Below, piece by piece: positions 45,345 to 54,731 of a stretch of DNA of 64,000 bases. The DNA is from Pseudomonas putida (GTDB lineage: Bacteria; Pseudomonadota; Gammaproteobacteria; Pseudomonadales; Pseudomonadaceae): positions 62,001-126,000 of the forward strand of contig NZ_MKZO01000008.1 of assembly GCF_001941965.1 (NCBI RefSeq), given 5' to 3'. The translations under genes were made by a program, and so were the position numbers. The first letter of the stretch is position 1. Every line of letters begins with the position of its first letter. The notes below the pieces were generated by a model. The model was not told the DNA's origin. It searched no databases and worked only from the letters and a program-made list of their open reading frames with translations.

Positions 45345-47395
45345 GTGCTCAAGATTTCCTGGTTGAACTGGGCACCGAAGAACTGCCACCGAAAGCCCTG
45401 TCGAGCCTGGGCGACGCGTTCCTCGCCGGCATCGAGAAAGGCCTGCAGGCCGCCGGCCTGAACTACAGCGCCAAGCACGTCTACGCCGCACCACGCCGCC
45501 TGGCCGTGCTGATCCGCGACCTGGACACCCAGCAGCCGGACCGCAGCATCAACGTTGACGGCCCGCCGCGCCAGGCCGCCTTCGACGCCGACGGCAACCC
45601 GACCCAGGCCGCCCTGGGCTTCGCCAAGAAGTGCGGTGTCGACCTCTCCGAGATCGACCAGAGCGGCGCCAAGCTGCGCTTCTCCCAGCACATCCCGGGC
45701 AAGGCCACCGCCAGCCTGCTGCCGACCATCGTCGAAGACTCGCTGAACGACCTGCCGATTCCCAAGCGCATGCGCTGGGGTGCCCGCAAGGAAGAGTTCG
45801 TGCGTCCGACCCAGTGGCTGGTGATGCTGCTCGGTGACGAGGTCATCGACTGCACCATCCTCGCCCAGACCTCCGGTCGCGAGTCCCGTGGCCACCGCTT
45901 CCACCACCCGGAAAACGTGCGCATCTCGGCCCCGGCCAACTACCAGGAAGACCTGCGCAAGGCCTACGTCCTGGCTGACTTCAACGAGCGTCGCGAGCTG
46001 ATCAGCAAGCGCACCGCCGAGCTGGCCATGCAGCAGGAAGGCACCGCCATCGTGCCGCCGGCGCTGCTGGACGAAGTGACCGCGCTGGTCGAGTGGCCAG
46101 TGCCGCTGGTGTGCTCGTTCGAGGAGCGTTTCCTCGAAGTGCCGCAGGAAGCCCTGATCACCACCATGCAGGACAACCAGAAGTACTTCTGCCTGCTGGA
46201 CGTCGACGGCAAGCTGCTGCCGCGCTTCATCACCGTGGCCAACATCGAGAGCCGCGATCCGAAGCAGATCATCGAAGGCAACGAGAAGGTCGTGCGTCCG
46301 CGCCTGACCGACGCCGAGTTCTTCTTCAAGCAGGACAAGAAGCAGCCGCTGGCCAGCTTCAATGATCGCCTGCAAAACGTGGTCTTCCAGGCCCAACTGG
46401 GCAGCGTCTACGACAAGGCCGAGCGCGTCGGCAAACTGGCCGCCTTCATCGCCGGCAAGATCGGCGGCGACCCGCAGCGTGCGGCGCGTGCCGGCCTGCT
46501 GTCGAAATGCGACCTGGCCACCGAGATGGTCGGCGAATTCCCTGAAATGCAGGGCGTTGCCGGTTACTACTACGCGCTGAACGACGGCGAGCCGGAAGAC
46601 GTCGCCCTGGCCCTGAACGAGCAGTACATGCCGCGCGGTGCCGGTGCCGAACTGCCATCGACCCTGACCGGTGCGGCCGTGGCCATCGCCGACAAGCTCG
46701 ACACCCTGGTCGGCATCTTCGGCATCGGCATGCTGCCGACCGGCTCCAAGGACCCGTACGCCCTGCGTCGCGCGGCCCTGGGCGTGCTGCGTATCCTGAT
46801 CGAGAAGCAACTGGACCTGGACCTGACCGGCGCGGTGAACTTCGCCGTCGAGCAGTTCGGTGCCAAGGTCAAGGCTGCCGGCCTGGCCGAGCAGGTGCTG
46901 GAGTTCATCTTCGACCGCCTGCGTGCGCGTTACGAAGACGAAGGCATCGACGTCGCCACCTACCTGTCGGTACGTGCCCTGAAGCCGGGCTCCGCCCTGG
47001 ACTTCGACCAGCGCGTGCAGGCCGTGCAGGCGTTCCGCAAGCTGCCGGAAGCCGAGGCCCTGGCCGCGGTGAACAAGCGCGTGTCGAACCTGCTGAGCAA
47101 GTTCGAAGGCACTATCGCCAGCAGCGTCGAGCCGAAGTACTTCGACAACGCCAACGAGTTCTCGCTGTACTCGGCAATCCAGCAGGCCGACCAGGCCGTG
47201 CAGCCGATGGCCGCCTCGCGCCAGTACACCGAATCGCTGGCACGCCTGGCCGCCCTGCGCGAGCCGGTGGACGCGTTCTTCGAAGCGGTGATGGTCAATG
47301 CCGAGGACGCCAGCGTGCGTGCCAACCGTTATGCCCTGCTCAGCCGCCTGCGCGGTCTGTTCCTGGGCGTGGCCGACATCTCGCTGCTGGGGTAA
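45341..47395 (+). CDS. glyS: Glycyl-tRNA synthetase beta chain
   Basis: A 684-aa subunit of usual length for the family. N-terminal [18 protein letters not shown]-like part and C-terminal anticodon-binding DALR domain. Needed with GlyQ for charging tRNA-Gly. Confidence 0.97.
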   Translation: MSAQDFLVELGTEELPPKALSSLGDAFLAGIEKGLQAAGLNYSAKHVYAAPRRLAVLIRDLDTQQPDRSINVDGPPRQAAFDADGNPTQAALGFAKKCGVDLSEIDQSGAKLRFSQHIPGKATASLLPTIVEDSLNDLPIPKRMRWGARKEEFVRPTQWLVMLLGDEVIDCTILAQTSGRESRGHRFHHPENVRISAPANYQEDLRKAYVLADFNERRELISKRTAELAMQQEGTAIVPPALLDEVTALVEWPVPLVCSFEERFLEVPQEALITTMQDNQKYFCLLDVDGKLLPRFITVANIESRDPKQIIEGNEKVVRPRLTDAEFFFKQDKKQPLASFNDRLQNVVFQAQLGSVYDKAERVGKLAAFIAGKIGGDPQRAARAGLLSKCDLATEMVGEFPEMQGVAGYYYALNDGEPEDVALALNEQYMPRGAGAELPSTLTGAAVAIADKLDTLVGIFGIGMLPTGSKDPYALRRAALGVLRILIEKQLDLDLTGAVNFAVEQFGAKVKAAGLAEQVLEFIFDRLRARYEDEGIDVATYLSVRALKPGSALDFDQRVQAVQAFRKLPEAEALAAVNKRVSNLLSKFEGTIASSVEPKYFDNANEFSLYSAIQQADQAVQPMAASRQYTESLARLAALREPVDAFFEAVMVNAEDASVRANRYALLSRLRGLFLGVADISLLG

Positions 47396-47398
47396 GCC

Positions 47399-47932
47399 TT
47401 GAAACTGCTGATTCTCGATCGTGACGGGGTGATCAACCAGGACTCCGACGCCTACATCAAGTCGCTGGAAGAGTGGATTCCGATTCCCGGCTCGATCGAG
47501 GCCATCGCGCAGTTGAGCCAGGCCGGCTGGACGGTGGCGGTCGCCACCAACCAGTCCGGTATCGCTCGCGGCTACTACCCGCTGTCGACCCTCGACGCCA
47601 TGCACGCCCGCCTGCGCGAGCTGGTGGCCGGCCTGGGTGGCGAGGTCGGCCTGATCGTCCACTGCCCGCACGGGCCGGACGATGGCTGCGATTGCCGCAA
47701 GCCCAAGCCTGGAATGCTGGTGCAGATCGCCGGGCATTACGAGGTCGGGCTGGCTGGCGTGTGGTTCGTCGGCGACAGCAAGGGTGACCTGGAGGCCGCG
47801 CTGGCCGTCGATGCACAACCGGTCCTGGTGCGTACCGGCAAAGGCGAGAAGACCCTCGCCAAAGGCGTACCACCCGATACACTGGTTTTCGACGACCTGG
47901 CTGCTGTCGCCAGAGCACTTATCCACACCTGA
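47399..47932 (+). CDS. gmhB: D,D-heptose 1,7-bisphosphate phosphatase
   Basis: A 177-aa HAD enzyme in LPS core heptose synthesis. Motif I D-R-D-G-V-I-N (residues about 6-12), zinc loop HCPHGPDDGCDCRKPKPGM, and motif IV VGDSKGDLEAAL. TTG start three bases after the glyS stop, unusual but in line with the protein start. A DnaA box lies at its 3' end. Confidence 0.94.
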   Translation: MKLLILDRDGVINQDSDAYIKSLEEWIPIPGSIEAIAQLSQAGWTVAVATNQSGIARGYYPLSTLDAMHARLRELVAGLGGEVGLIVHCPHGPDDGCDCRKPKPGMLVQIAGHYEVGLAGVWFVGDSKGDLEAALAVDAQPVLVRTGKGEKTLAKGVPPDTLVFDDLAAVARALIHT

Positions 47933-47996
47933 CGCGTCCGCCCTGGCGGGCGCGTTCTACTTCAGGCGGGCAGGCCCCGCAACGGTACACGCTGCT

Positions 47997-48770
47997 ATGT
48001 CGATCCTGCAGGCGATCAGAATCTTCCTGTTCTATGTGCTGCTGGGGACCAGTTCACTGCTCTGGTGCTCGCTGAGTTTCTTTGTCGCGCCCTTCCTGTC
48101 GTTCCCGGTGCGCTACCGCTTTATCAACGTCTACTGGTGCCGCTTCGCGCTGGTGCTGGTGCGCGTATTTCTCGGCATCAAGGTCAAGGTGACCGGCGCC
48201 GAGCACATTCCAGAACGGCCCTGCGTGATCGTGTCCAATCACCAGAGCACCTGGGAGACGTTCTTCCTTTCCGCCTATTTCCAGCCCTTGAGCCAGGTGC
48301 TCAAGCGCGAATTGCTGTTCGTGCCGTTCTTCGGCTGGGCCATGGCCATGCTGCGGCCCATCGCCATCGACCGCGACAACCCGAAAGTCGCCCTGAAACA
48401 GGTGGCGGCCAAGGGCGATGAACTGCTCAAGCAGAAGGTCTGGGTGCTGATCTTCCCGGAAGGCACCCGCGTGCCGTTCGGCCAGATCGGCAAGTTCTCC
48501 CGCAGTGGTGCGGCGCTGGCGGTGAACGCCAACCTGCCGGTCCTGCCGATTGCCCACAACGCCGGCAAGTACTGGCCGAAGGAAGGCTGGGGCAAGCGCG
48601 CCGGCACCATCGAGGTGGTGATTGGCGAGCCGATGTGGGCTGAAGGCAGCGGGCCACGGGCCATCGCCGAGCTCAACGACCGCGCTGCCGCCTGGAACGA
48701 AAAGACCCAGCGCGACCTGGGTTCGCTGCCACCACAACAGGCCGCCAGCGAGACCGCCTCGGTCGCCTGA
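47997..48770 (+). CDS. plsC: 1-acyl-glycerol-3-phosphate acyltransferase
   Basis: A 257-aa membrane acyltransferase forming phosphatidic acid. Two N-terminal membrane helices, H-x4-E motif (VSNHQSTWETFF), and FPEGTRVPFGQIG. Last conserved near-origin gene; in many pseudomonads gyrB lies next on this side, but here accessory DNA follows. Confidence 0.95.
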   Translation: MSILQAIRIFLFYVLLGTSSLLWCSLSFFVAPFLSFPVRYRFINVYWCRFALVLVRVFLGIKVKVTGAEHIPERPCVIVSNHQSTWETFFLSAYFQPLSQVLKRELLFVPFFGWAMAMLRPIAIDRDNPKVALKQVAAKGDELLKQKVWVLIFPEGTRVPFGQIGKFSRSGAALAVNANLPVLPIAHNAGKYWPKEGWGKRAGTIEVVIGEPMWAEGSGPRAIAELNDRAAAWNEKTQRDLGSLPPQQAASETASVA

Positions 48771-48904
48771 GGCGGACTGTGGATAACTTGTTGACAATAT
48801 TTGGATGAACCGCGAAAAACGATTGCAACTTGCTGATCCATATACATATTTCTGTGTATGACCGTTTCATGTAAATCGTGCATAAGTTTTTTCGCGGAAT
48901 TAAA

Positions 48905-48932
48905 AAACCGGCTTTTAAGCCGGTTTCTTTTT
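48905..48932. terminator. Terminator between plsC and the MFS remnant
   Basis: AAACCGGCTT-TT-AAGCCGGTTT followed by CTTTTT; works for both convergent units. Confidence 0.85.
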
Positions 48933-48945
48933 GCCCGCGATTTAC

Positions 48946-49125
48946 TCAGACCTTGTCGATATCCACATCCCGGGTTTCCTTCAGGCAGAACAGCCCGACC
49001 ACCAGGCTGACCCCGGTGATCAGCACCGGATACCAGAGCCCGTAGAAGATGTCCCCGGTGTATACCACCAGGGCGAAAGACACGGTAGGCAGGAAGCCGC
49101 CGAACCAGCCGTTGCCGATGTGATA
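48946..49125 (-). pseudogene. 3' end of an MFS metabolite:H+ symporter gene
   Basis: The last 59 codons (YHIGNGWFGGFLPTVSF ... LKETRDVDIDKV) of a ProP/YdfJ-like transporter of the MHS group. The frame is open until it meets the Tn3-family terminal repeat at 49126, so about 85% of the gene is missing. Confidence 0.88.
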
Positions 49126-49163
49126 GGGGCGAATAGAGAAAACGGAAAAAATCGTACGCTAAG
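49126..49163 (+). repeat. 38-bp Tn3-family terminal inverted repeat
   Basis: Starts GGGGCGAATAGAGAAAAC and ends TACGCTAAG, the GGGG...TAAG format and exact 38-bp length of Tn3-family ends. The tnpA stop codon lies within it, as is usual. The matching opposite end is not in the window. Confidence 0.88.
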
Positions 49164-50226
49164 GTTTTCCGGGCAACCGTAGCGGCCTGAACTTCCCGTC
49201 TTCAAGCCGGCGGCTCTGCCGCCAGACGTAATCGCCGGTTAGGTTGATGTGTTCCCAACCCAGCGGCGACAGGTATTGCAGCAGCTCGCCGTCCACCGGC
49301 TTACCAGCCTCGACCAGCCCCTGGGTGGCGCGTTCCAGATACACTGTGTTCCACAGCACGATAGCCGCCGTCACCAGGTTGAGGCCGCTGGCCCGGTAGC
49401 GCTGCTGCTCGAAGCTCCGATCCCTGATTTCGCCGAGGCGGTTGAAGAACACCGCCCTGGCCAGGGAGTTGCGCGCTTCACCCTTGTTCAGGCCGGCATG
49501 CACGCGACGGCGCAGCTCGACGCTTTGCAGCCAGTCGAGGATGAACAGCGTGCGCTCGATCCGGCCCAGCTCGCGCAGGGCCACGGCCAGTCCGTTCTGG
49601 CGCGGGTAGCTGCCGAGCTTGCGCAGCATCAGCGAGGCGGTGACGGTGCCCTGCTTGATCGAGCTGGCCAGGCGCAGGATGTCGTCCCAGTGGGCACGCA
49701 CGTGCTTGATGTTCAGGGTGCCGCCGATCAGCGGGCGCAACGTCGGGTAGGCTTGCACGCCCTGCGGCACGTACAGCTTGGTTTCGCCGAGGTCGCGGAT
49801 GCGCGGCGCGAAGCGGAAGCCTAGCAGGTGCATCAGGGCAAAGACGTGATCGGTGAAGCCGGCCGTGTCGGTGTAGTGCTCCTCGATCCGCAGGTCGGAC
49901 TCGTGGTACAGCAGGCCGTCGAGCACATAGGTGGAATCGCGGACGCCGACATTCACCACGCGGGTGCTGAACGGCGCGTACTGGTCGGAGATATGGGTGT
50001 AGAACAGCCGTCCCGGCTCGCTGCCGTACTTCGGGTTGACGTGCCCGGTGCTCTCGCCCCGGCCACCCGCGCGGAAGCGCTGGCCATCGGAGGATGAGGT
50101 CGTGCCGTCGCCCCAGTGGGCGGCAAAGGCGTGGCGATACTGGTGGTTGACCAGCTCGGCCAAGGCCGCCGAATAGGTTTCGTCGCGGATGTGCCAGGCT
50201 TGCAGCCAGGACAGCTTGGCGTAGGT
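49159..50226 (-). pseudogene. tnpA: Tn3-family transposase, C-terminal third
   Basis: About 355 codons of TnpA ([19 protein letters not shown] ... [18 protein letters not shown] ... LRLPGKP). Part of the DDE catalytic domain is present ([31 protein letters not shown]), but the N-terminal two thirds (about 650 residues) are lost where the 261-bp miniature element begins at 50227. It cannot be active. The terminal repeat at its 3' end shows which transposon end it came from. Confidence 0.92.
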
Positions 50227-50487
50227 GGGGGTTGGGGAGCAATGGAACTGAAAACCAACGTAAGCCGAATTAGAGTTCGTTTTACTCGTCAGCGACTGCG
50301 AATTAACGAACTTTGATTCGTGAGAAAGGTTTATTGCACTGATTTTCGGGTGTTGGTGACCTTTCCTCGCGATAGCGGAAACGGTTTCATAAAACGGTGG
50401 TTTTATCGTACTCCCCAGACAGAGCGCTGGTTTGCGGGCAGGTACTGGGCTTAAGTGCGTTTACTGTTCCATTGCTCCCCGAACCCC
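50227..50487 (+). mobile_element. Tn3-derived miniature element (TIME-like), copy A
   Basis: 261 bp without a gene, bounded by 38-bp Tn3-style ends: left GGGGGTTGGGGAGCAATGGA...ACGTAAG, right (complement) GGGGTTCGGGGAGCAATGGA...ACTTAAG. No target duplication: the 5 bp outside are TAGGT and TTCTT. The left neighbour (tnpA) and right neighbour (an ABC-operon gene) are both truncated at its edges. By eye identical to copy B in inverse orientation. Confidence 0.9.
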
Positions 50488-50583
50488 TTCTTCACGGGCC
50501 AGGGCGTCTTCGCTGGTCATGGGCGGCTGGTGCTGCTGGTCGCTGGAGTCGGGCATGGATTTGGCGAGATAGGCGTTGGACAT
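50488..50583 (-). pseudogene. 5' stump of a gene truncated by copy A
   Basis: ATG at 50583 with GAGAGG upstream encodes MSNAYLAKSMPDSSDQQHQP and about 12 more residues before the miniature element. It lies just downstream of a polyamine-type binding-protein gene on the same strand, so it may be the start of an ABC permease or ATPase, but 32 residues are too few to tell. Confidence 0.6.
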
Positions 50584-50908
50584 GATGACCTCTCGTCACT
50601 GCGCAGTGCTGGAGGGTATCCAGCACTGACGGGTAGCGCTGGCGGTGGCAGTCGTCCTGGCGGACAGCAGGGTGCGGTGCTCGGGTAATGTCATGTGAAG
50701 AACTCCCAATGGTGGGCAGGTACTTGAGGCGAGCGCGAGTTGTCTGCACAGGTCACTCTGCGGGACCCTCAGGCCTAATGTACCGGGATGCCAACGAATG
50801 AAGTGGACGCAATTGACCGGTGCGCAAGCGCTTTATGTCGAAATCGCGGGGGCAGACGGCATGTCCTGCGCCGAGGCCTCTGGCCTGCGGCGCAGCAACG
50901 GCCGATGG
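50584..50908 (-). other. Spacer with duplicated leader and a 32-codon ORF
   Basis: No recognised gene. The part at 50695-50790 resembles the leader of the binding-protein gene (51962-52055): both contain CTCTGCGGGACC and TCTAATGTACCGG-like words (CCTAATGTACCGG here). At the position matching that gene's start codon an ATG at 50692 opens MTLPEHRTLLSARTTATASA and 12 further residues. It stops at 50594, with a perfect stem CAGTGCTGGA/TCCAGCACTG (50604-50628) inside. Possibly a remnant of a second binding-protein gene. Confidence 0.45.
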
Positions 50909-51961
50909 CTATTTTTTCTGGACGAAGGACAACCAGCGTTCTTCGGCCTTGACCCCGGCTTCGGAGGCCCACCATTGCGCCGAGAGCAGGGCCTGGCGCG
51001 AGATGTTGCCGGGTGCGGAAGGCAGCTTGGCCTCGCGCTCGGCCGGGATTACCCCGGTCTTGAAGGCTTCGGGGTTGAGCGGGCCGTAGTCGATGATCAT
51101 CGGCAACGCCGCTTGCAGTTTGGCATCGATGGCCTCGTTGACGAATTTCATGGCGGCCACCTTGTGCGGCGAGCCTTTGAGGACGCACAACGAGTTGGTT
51201 TCCAGCACACCCTGGTTGTAGTCGAATGCCACGGGTGCGCCGGCGGCCTGTACGGCGGTGATACGGCCGTTCCAGGCCTGGATCATGTCCACTTCGCCGT
51301 CGCTGATCAGCTGCGCCGACTGCCCGCCGGACGTCCACCAGGTGGCGATGTCGGGCTTGATCTGCTCAAGCTTGCGGAAGGCGCGATCGACGTCCAGCGG
51401 ATAGAGCTTGTCCATCGGCACGCCATCGGCCAGCAGCGCGATTTCCAGGGTTGGACGTGGCAGGTTACGTAGGGAGCGCTGGCCCGGGTATTTTTTGGTG
51501 TCCCAGAAGTCGGCCCAGGTCTTGGGTACGTCCGCGCCTTTGAACGCGTCCGTGCGATACGCCAGCACCGTGGAGTAGCTGATGTAGCCGACGCTGTATT
51601 CGTCCTTGAGGCTGTCGGGTATTTGCGCGGCATTGGGAATCAGCGCAAGGTCGAGCTTCTCGAACAGCCCTTCGGCTTCGCCACGGATGCAGTCGCCAGT
51701 GGGCAGGTCCACCACGTCCCAGGTGACCTTGCCGCTCTCGACCTGGGTCTTGATGATCGGGTAGGCCTTGGGCGAGCTGTCCTGTTTGAGCGTCAGACCG
51801 AGCTTTTTCGCCGCAGGCTCCAGGATCGCCTTGCTCTGGGCTTCCTGATAAGCACCGCCCTGGGATACGAACGTGATGTCCTCGGCCATGGCCTGGGTGG
51901 CGCTACCGATGAACAGGGCCAGACTCGCGAGTTGGAAAGCTGTAGTGCGCAATGTGCTCAT
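50909..51961 (-). CDS. ABC transporter substrate-binding protein, polyamine type
   Basis: A 350-aa periplasmic protein with signal peptide (LALFIGSATQAMA) and PotD/PotF-like fold: ITFVSQGGAYQEAQSKAI, WADFWDTKKYPGQRSLRNLPR, YNQGVLETNSLCVLKG. Start at 51961 (MSTLRTTAFQLA). A second, related binding protein lies at 55695. Its permease and ATPase genes should follow leftward but only a stump remains before copy A. Confidence 0.9.
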   Translation of the reverse strand: MSTLRTTAFQLASLALFIGSATQAMAEDITFVSQGGAYQEAQSKAILEPAAKKLGLTLKQDSSPKAYPIIKTQVESGKVTWDVVDLPTGDCIRGEAEGLFEKLDLALIPNAAQIPDSLKDEYSVGYISYSTVLAYRTDAFKGADVPKTWADFWDTKKYPGQRSLRNLPRPTLEIALLADGVPMDKLYPLDVDRAFRKLEQIKPDIATWWTSGGQSAQLISDGEVDMIQAWNGRITAVQAAGAPVAFDYNQGVLETNSLCVLKGSPHKVAAMKFVNEAIDAKLQAALPMIIDYGPLNPEAFKTGVIPAEREAKLPSAPGNISRQALLSAQWWASEAGVKAEERWLSFVQKK

Positions 51962-52177
51962 GGAAAGACTCCGAATGGTTGGCAGATTTTCTTGGGCGAG
52001 CTGTAGGTTTTGTTGTCGGTCGCTCTGCGGGACCATGGAGGTCTAATGTACCGGCTTGTCCGTGAACGAAGCGGCTACAAATGCGCGGATGAAAAGTGGT
52101 TTATTGCGAAAATGCGAACGGGCACAGTATTTCGTGCGTCGGGTGCGGGCTTGCGCGCCTGTCGCGAGCAGCCCCGA

Positions 52178-52207
52178 AGCCCCCGGTAGGAGCGAGCATG
52201 CTCGCGA
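52178..52207. repeat. REP-like palindrome of another class
   Basis: GTAGGAGCGAGCATGCTCGC followed by GATGG, a second common Pseudomonas REP type with core GCGAGCATGCTCGC. Single copy, between the binding-protein leader and the DUF2798 gene. Confidence 0.6.
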
Positions 52208-52241
52208 TGGCGGTGTGTTGGGTGAGTCATAGCCAAGTCAT

Positions 52242-52466
52242 TCAGCCCACCGTCATCCGCCTCACCACGCGCCGAATCATCGGCGCCGCCAGCACCACCA
52301 CCGGCAACATCGATACCCACGACAGCGCCCACGCGTTCAACCAGCGGCCGGCAAAGGCCAGGTCGAGCGCATGGGGTGTGGTGGCGATGGCGGCCGCGAC
52401 CGCGCAGGTCAGGCCGGATTGAACGACGCCGAAAACGAAATGCTCATAACGGGCGGGGATTTTCAT
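52242..52466 (-). CDS. DUF2798 small membrane protein
   Basis: A 74-aa protein with two predicted membrane helices (FVFGVVQSGLTCAVAAAIA and WALSWVSMLPVVVLAAP) and the DUF2798 start MKIPARYEHFVFG. Function unknown. Confidence 0.85.
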   Translation of the reverse strand: MKIPARYEHFVFGVVQSGLTCAVAAAIATTPHALDLAFAGRWLNAWALSWVSMLPVVVLAAPMIRRVVRRMTVG

Positions 52467-52520
52467 CGGGGGTTCTCGAGAAAGAGCGGGGGGGCGCGAT
52501 GCCCGGCCGCTCGGGCACGA

Positions 52521-53222
52521 TCAAGCCGGTTGCAGTTGCGCGATAGTCTCTTCGGTGGTCCACAGCCCGTGGGCGAGGAAGCGGTAATTGATGATGGCCG
52601 CCAGGTAGCCGTCGCCATCCGGCAGGCGCGGGCCGGCGGTGGCGTCGCGTACCACGACTATTTCAAAGCCCTGTTCGAGCAGTTCGCGCAGGTGTGATTC
52701 CACGCAAAGGTTGGCCGCCATGCCGGCGAGGATGATCTGCGACACGCCTTTCTTGCGCAATTGCAGCGCCAGGTCGTTGGTTTCCGGGCCGTAGACCTTG
52801 TGCGGCGAGGCGATGATGGTCTCGCCGTCGAGAATGTACGGCTTGTAGATCTCGAGGAAATCGGCGCCGGAGCCTTCGAAGTTTTCCAGGGTGTTCGGTC
52901 CCTTGCGATCGAACATGCAGATGCTGTGCATGACCTTTTCCAGCGGACCGCCAAAATGCCAGTCGTGGTCGTGCGGGTAGTAATAGTGTGGCGACACGGC
53001 CACGGGCAGGTCGTGAGCCTTGAAGGCCTTGAACAGTTTTTCCAGGTTTTCGACGGTGTTGTTCTCGACGATGCTCTCACCGAACACCGCCCAACTGGCG
53101 CCGGCAGGGCTGAGGAAGTCGTTCTGTGGGTCGATGACCACCAGGGCGGCTTTGCTCAGGTCGAGCTTGAAACCAGTGGCAGGCAGTGCGGGTTCGGCGG
53201 GGTCGGCGTACAGATGGCTCAT
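52521..53222 (-). CDS. Isochorismatase-family cysteine hydrolase
   Basis: A 233-aa enzyme with the catalytic triad: Asp in VVIDPQNDFLSPAG, Lys in the middle (ASPHKVYGPETNDLA region) and nucleophile Cys in GMAANLCVESHLREL. Such enzymes cleave amides (for example N-carbamoyl compounds, nicotinamide) or isochorismate; the HDHDWHFGG segment may define substrate. Preceded by a putative TetR operator (53278-53296), matching the one before the adjacent TetR gene. Confidence 0.92.
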   Translation of the reverse strand: MSHLYADPAEPALPATGFKLDLSKAALVVIDPQNDFLSPAGASWAVFGESIVENNTVENLEKLFKAFKAHDLPVAVSPHYYYPHDHDWHFGGPLEKVMHSICMFDRKGPNTLENFEGSGADFLEIYKPYILDGETIIASPHKVYGPETNDLALQLRKKGVSQIILAGMAANLCVESHLRELLEQGFEIVVVRDATAGPRLPDGDGYLAAIINYRFLAHGLWTTEETIAQLQPA

Positions 53223-53277
53223 GACGATTTACCTCTTGGGTGCTTGCGTGGATGAGACGTGAATGTTGCTTTATATA

Positions 53278-53296
53278 AATGACCAGTCGTCTTATT
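53278..53296. promoter_or_regulatory. Putative TetR operator before the cysteine hydrolase
   Basis: AATGACCAGTCGTCTTATT; its complement AATAAGACGACTGGTCATT matches the site before the TetR gene (AATAAACTAACTGGTCATCT) at 14 of 19 positions, with ACTGGTCAT identical. 56 bp before the hydrolase start. Confidence 0.55.
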
Positions 53297-53312
53297 AATG
53301 AGGAAAAAAAAC

Positions 53313-53903
53313 TCACTCCAATAGCCGAGGCAAGACCATCGATACGAAACGCTGCAGAGGTGCACCGTCGCGCAGGACCTTGCCGCGCATGACCGCACCT
53401 TCCCAGCCTTCGACGATGACACTGGCCAGCGCTTCGGCGTCGTGAGTTTCAGAGAGTTCGCGGCGCTGCTGCGCTTCACGCAGGCAGCTCGCGAGCAAAC
53501 CTTCCCAGCGCGCCAGCACATCGGCCAGACGCTTGCGGGTTTGTTCGCTGCCATTGGACATTTCCAGGGACAGGTTGCCAATCAGGCAACCCAGGCTGTA
53601 TTCATGCTCGCCGTGCTCGAGCACCAGGGCCTGGAAGAACTGGCCGATGCGCTCCAGCGGCTTGACCCGGGCGTCGTAGAAGATCGGCCCGTGGCGGGTT
53701 TCGATCGAGGTCCAGTATTCCTCGAGGATCTCTGCCGCGAAGTCTTCCTTGCTGGCGAAGTAGTTGTAGAAAGAGCCCTTGGGAATCTCGGCAGCGGCGG
53801 TGATGTCCTGGACGCCGCAGCCGTTGAAGCCACGGTTGTGAACCACCTGGCGGCCAATCGACAGCAAACGGGATCTGACTTCGAGGTTGACCGGGCGAGC
53901 CAT
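53313..53903 (-). CDS. TetR-family transcriptional repressor
   Basis: A 196-aa regulator: N-terminal helix-turn-helix (VQDITAAAEIPKGSFYNYFASKEDFAAEI) and a TetR C-terminal ligand domain of the LmrA/YxaF type. The shared site before its own gene and before the downstream hydrolase suggests it represses both. Confidence 0.93.
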   Translation of the reverse strand: MARPVNLEVRSRLLSIGRQVVHNRGFNGCGVQDITAAAEIPKGSFYNYFASKEDFAAEILEEYWTSIETRHGPIFYDARVKPLERIGQFFQALVLEHGEHEYSLGCLIGNLSLEMSNGSEQTRKRLADVLARWEGLLASCLREAQQRRELSETHDAEALASVIVEGWEGAVMRGKVLRDGAPLQRFVSMVLPRLLE

Positions 53904-53933
53904 GACAGAGACATCCAGTGATGAGAAAGTTTT

Positions 53934-53953
53934 AATAAACTAACTGGTCATCT
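53934..53953. promoter_or_regulatory. Putative TetR operator before its own gene
   Basis: AATAAACTAACTGGTCATCT, 31 bp upstream of the TetR start, similar to the site at 53278-53296. Confidence 0.55.
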
Positions 53954-53984
53954 ATGTTTCGTCAACAGTCGAATTGACTGCCAA

Positions 53985-54662
53985 TCAGTCCGCCTGCGCC
54001 ATCTCGATGTACTCGAGCATCTTCTCGTTGCCATCGAGAATGTCACGGCAGATGGCCGCCCGTGCCGCCGCGCCATCGCGGCGCTTGAGTGCGTCGAGCA
54101 CTTCCCAGTGATGGTCGATGGCCATGCGCTCGTTGAAGTTGCCATAGGCACGGGCGATCAGTGGGCCGGTGCGCATCCACAGGCTATCGAGCAAACCCGC
54201 CAGCACCGGCATGCGCGCGATGGTGGTCAGCGCGTAGTGAAATTGCTGATTGCACTTGAGAGCGGCTTGCAAGTCCTGGGCGTTGATCGCGGCGATGTTG
54301 TTTTCGATGCAGGCTTGCAGGTCTGCGAGTTCGCTGTCGGTCACCAGCGCGGCGGCCGTCTCCGCAGCCAGGCCTTCAAGCGCCAGGCGGATGCTGCGGA
54401 TCTCGCCGTATTGCGCGGCGGTGAGGATGGGTACGCGGATGTCACGCGGGGTCTTGAGGATCAGCGCCTGTTCCTTGGCCAGTTGCAGGATCGCGTCGCG
54501 CACCGGTGTGACGCTGGTGCCCAGTTGTTCGGCCAGGTCGCGGATGCGCAGGCGGTCATCGGGCTGGAAACGCCCGGTGATCAGTGCCTCGCGCAGCAAC
54601 TCGTAGATGCCACTGCCCAGGTAAGAGTGATTGAGGGTTTGAATAGGGTAGGGGTTGCTCAT
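53985..54662 (-). CDS. GntR-family regulator (FCD/FadR type)
   Basis: A 225-aa regulator: winged helix-turn-helix (LREALITGRFQPDDRLRIRDLAEQLGTSVTPVRDAI) and a helical FCD ligand domain with metal-binding His residues (HYALTTIARM, DHHWEVLDALK). Likely senses the catabolic substrate or product of the adjacent dehydrogenase, transport and lyase genes. Confidence 0.93.
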   Translation of the reverse strand: MSNPYPIQTLNHSYLGSGIYELLREALITGRFQPDDRLRIRDLAEQLGTSVTPVRDAILQLAKEQALILKTPRDIRVPILTAAQYGEIRSIRLALEGLAAETAAALVTDSELADLQACIENNIAAINAQDLQAALKCNQQFHYALTTIARMPVLAGLLDSLWMRTGPLIARAYGNFNERMAIDHHWEVLDALKRRDGAAARAAICRDILDGNEKMLEYIEMAQAD

Positions 54663-54731
54663 TGATCGCTCATCTGCGGCGGATGCCCGGCCCGAATGAT
54701 GGAAGTTTCCGGCCGGGATTTCCAGATTATT

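Noticed and set aside
45254..47926. An 890-codon open frame opposite glyS and gmhB
   Set aside because: Antisense shadow of essential genes with no domain and biased composition.
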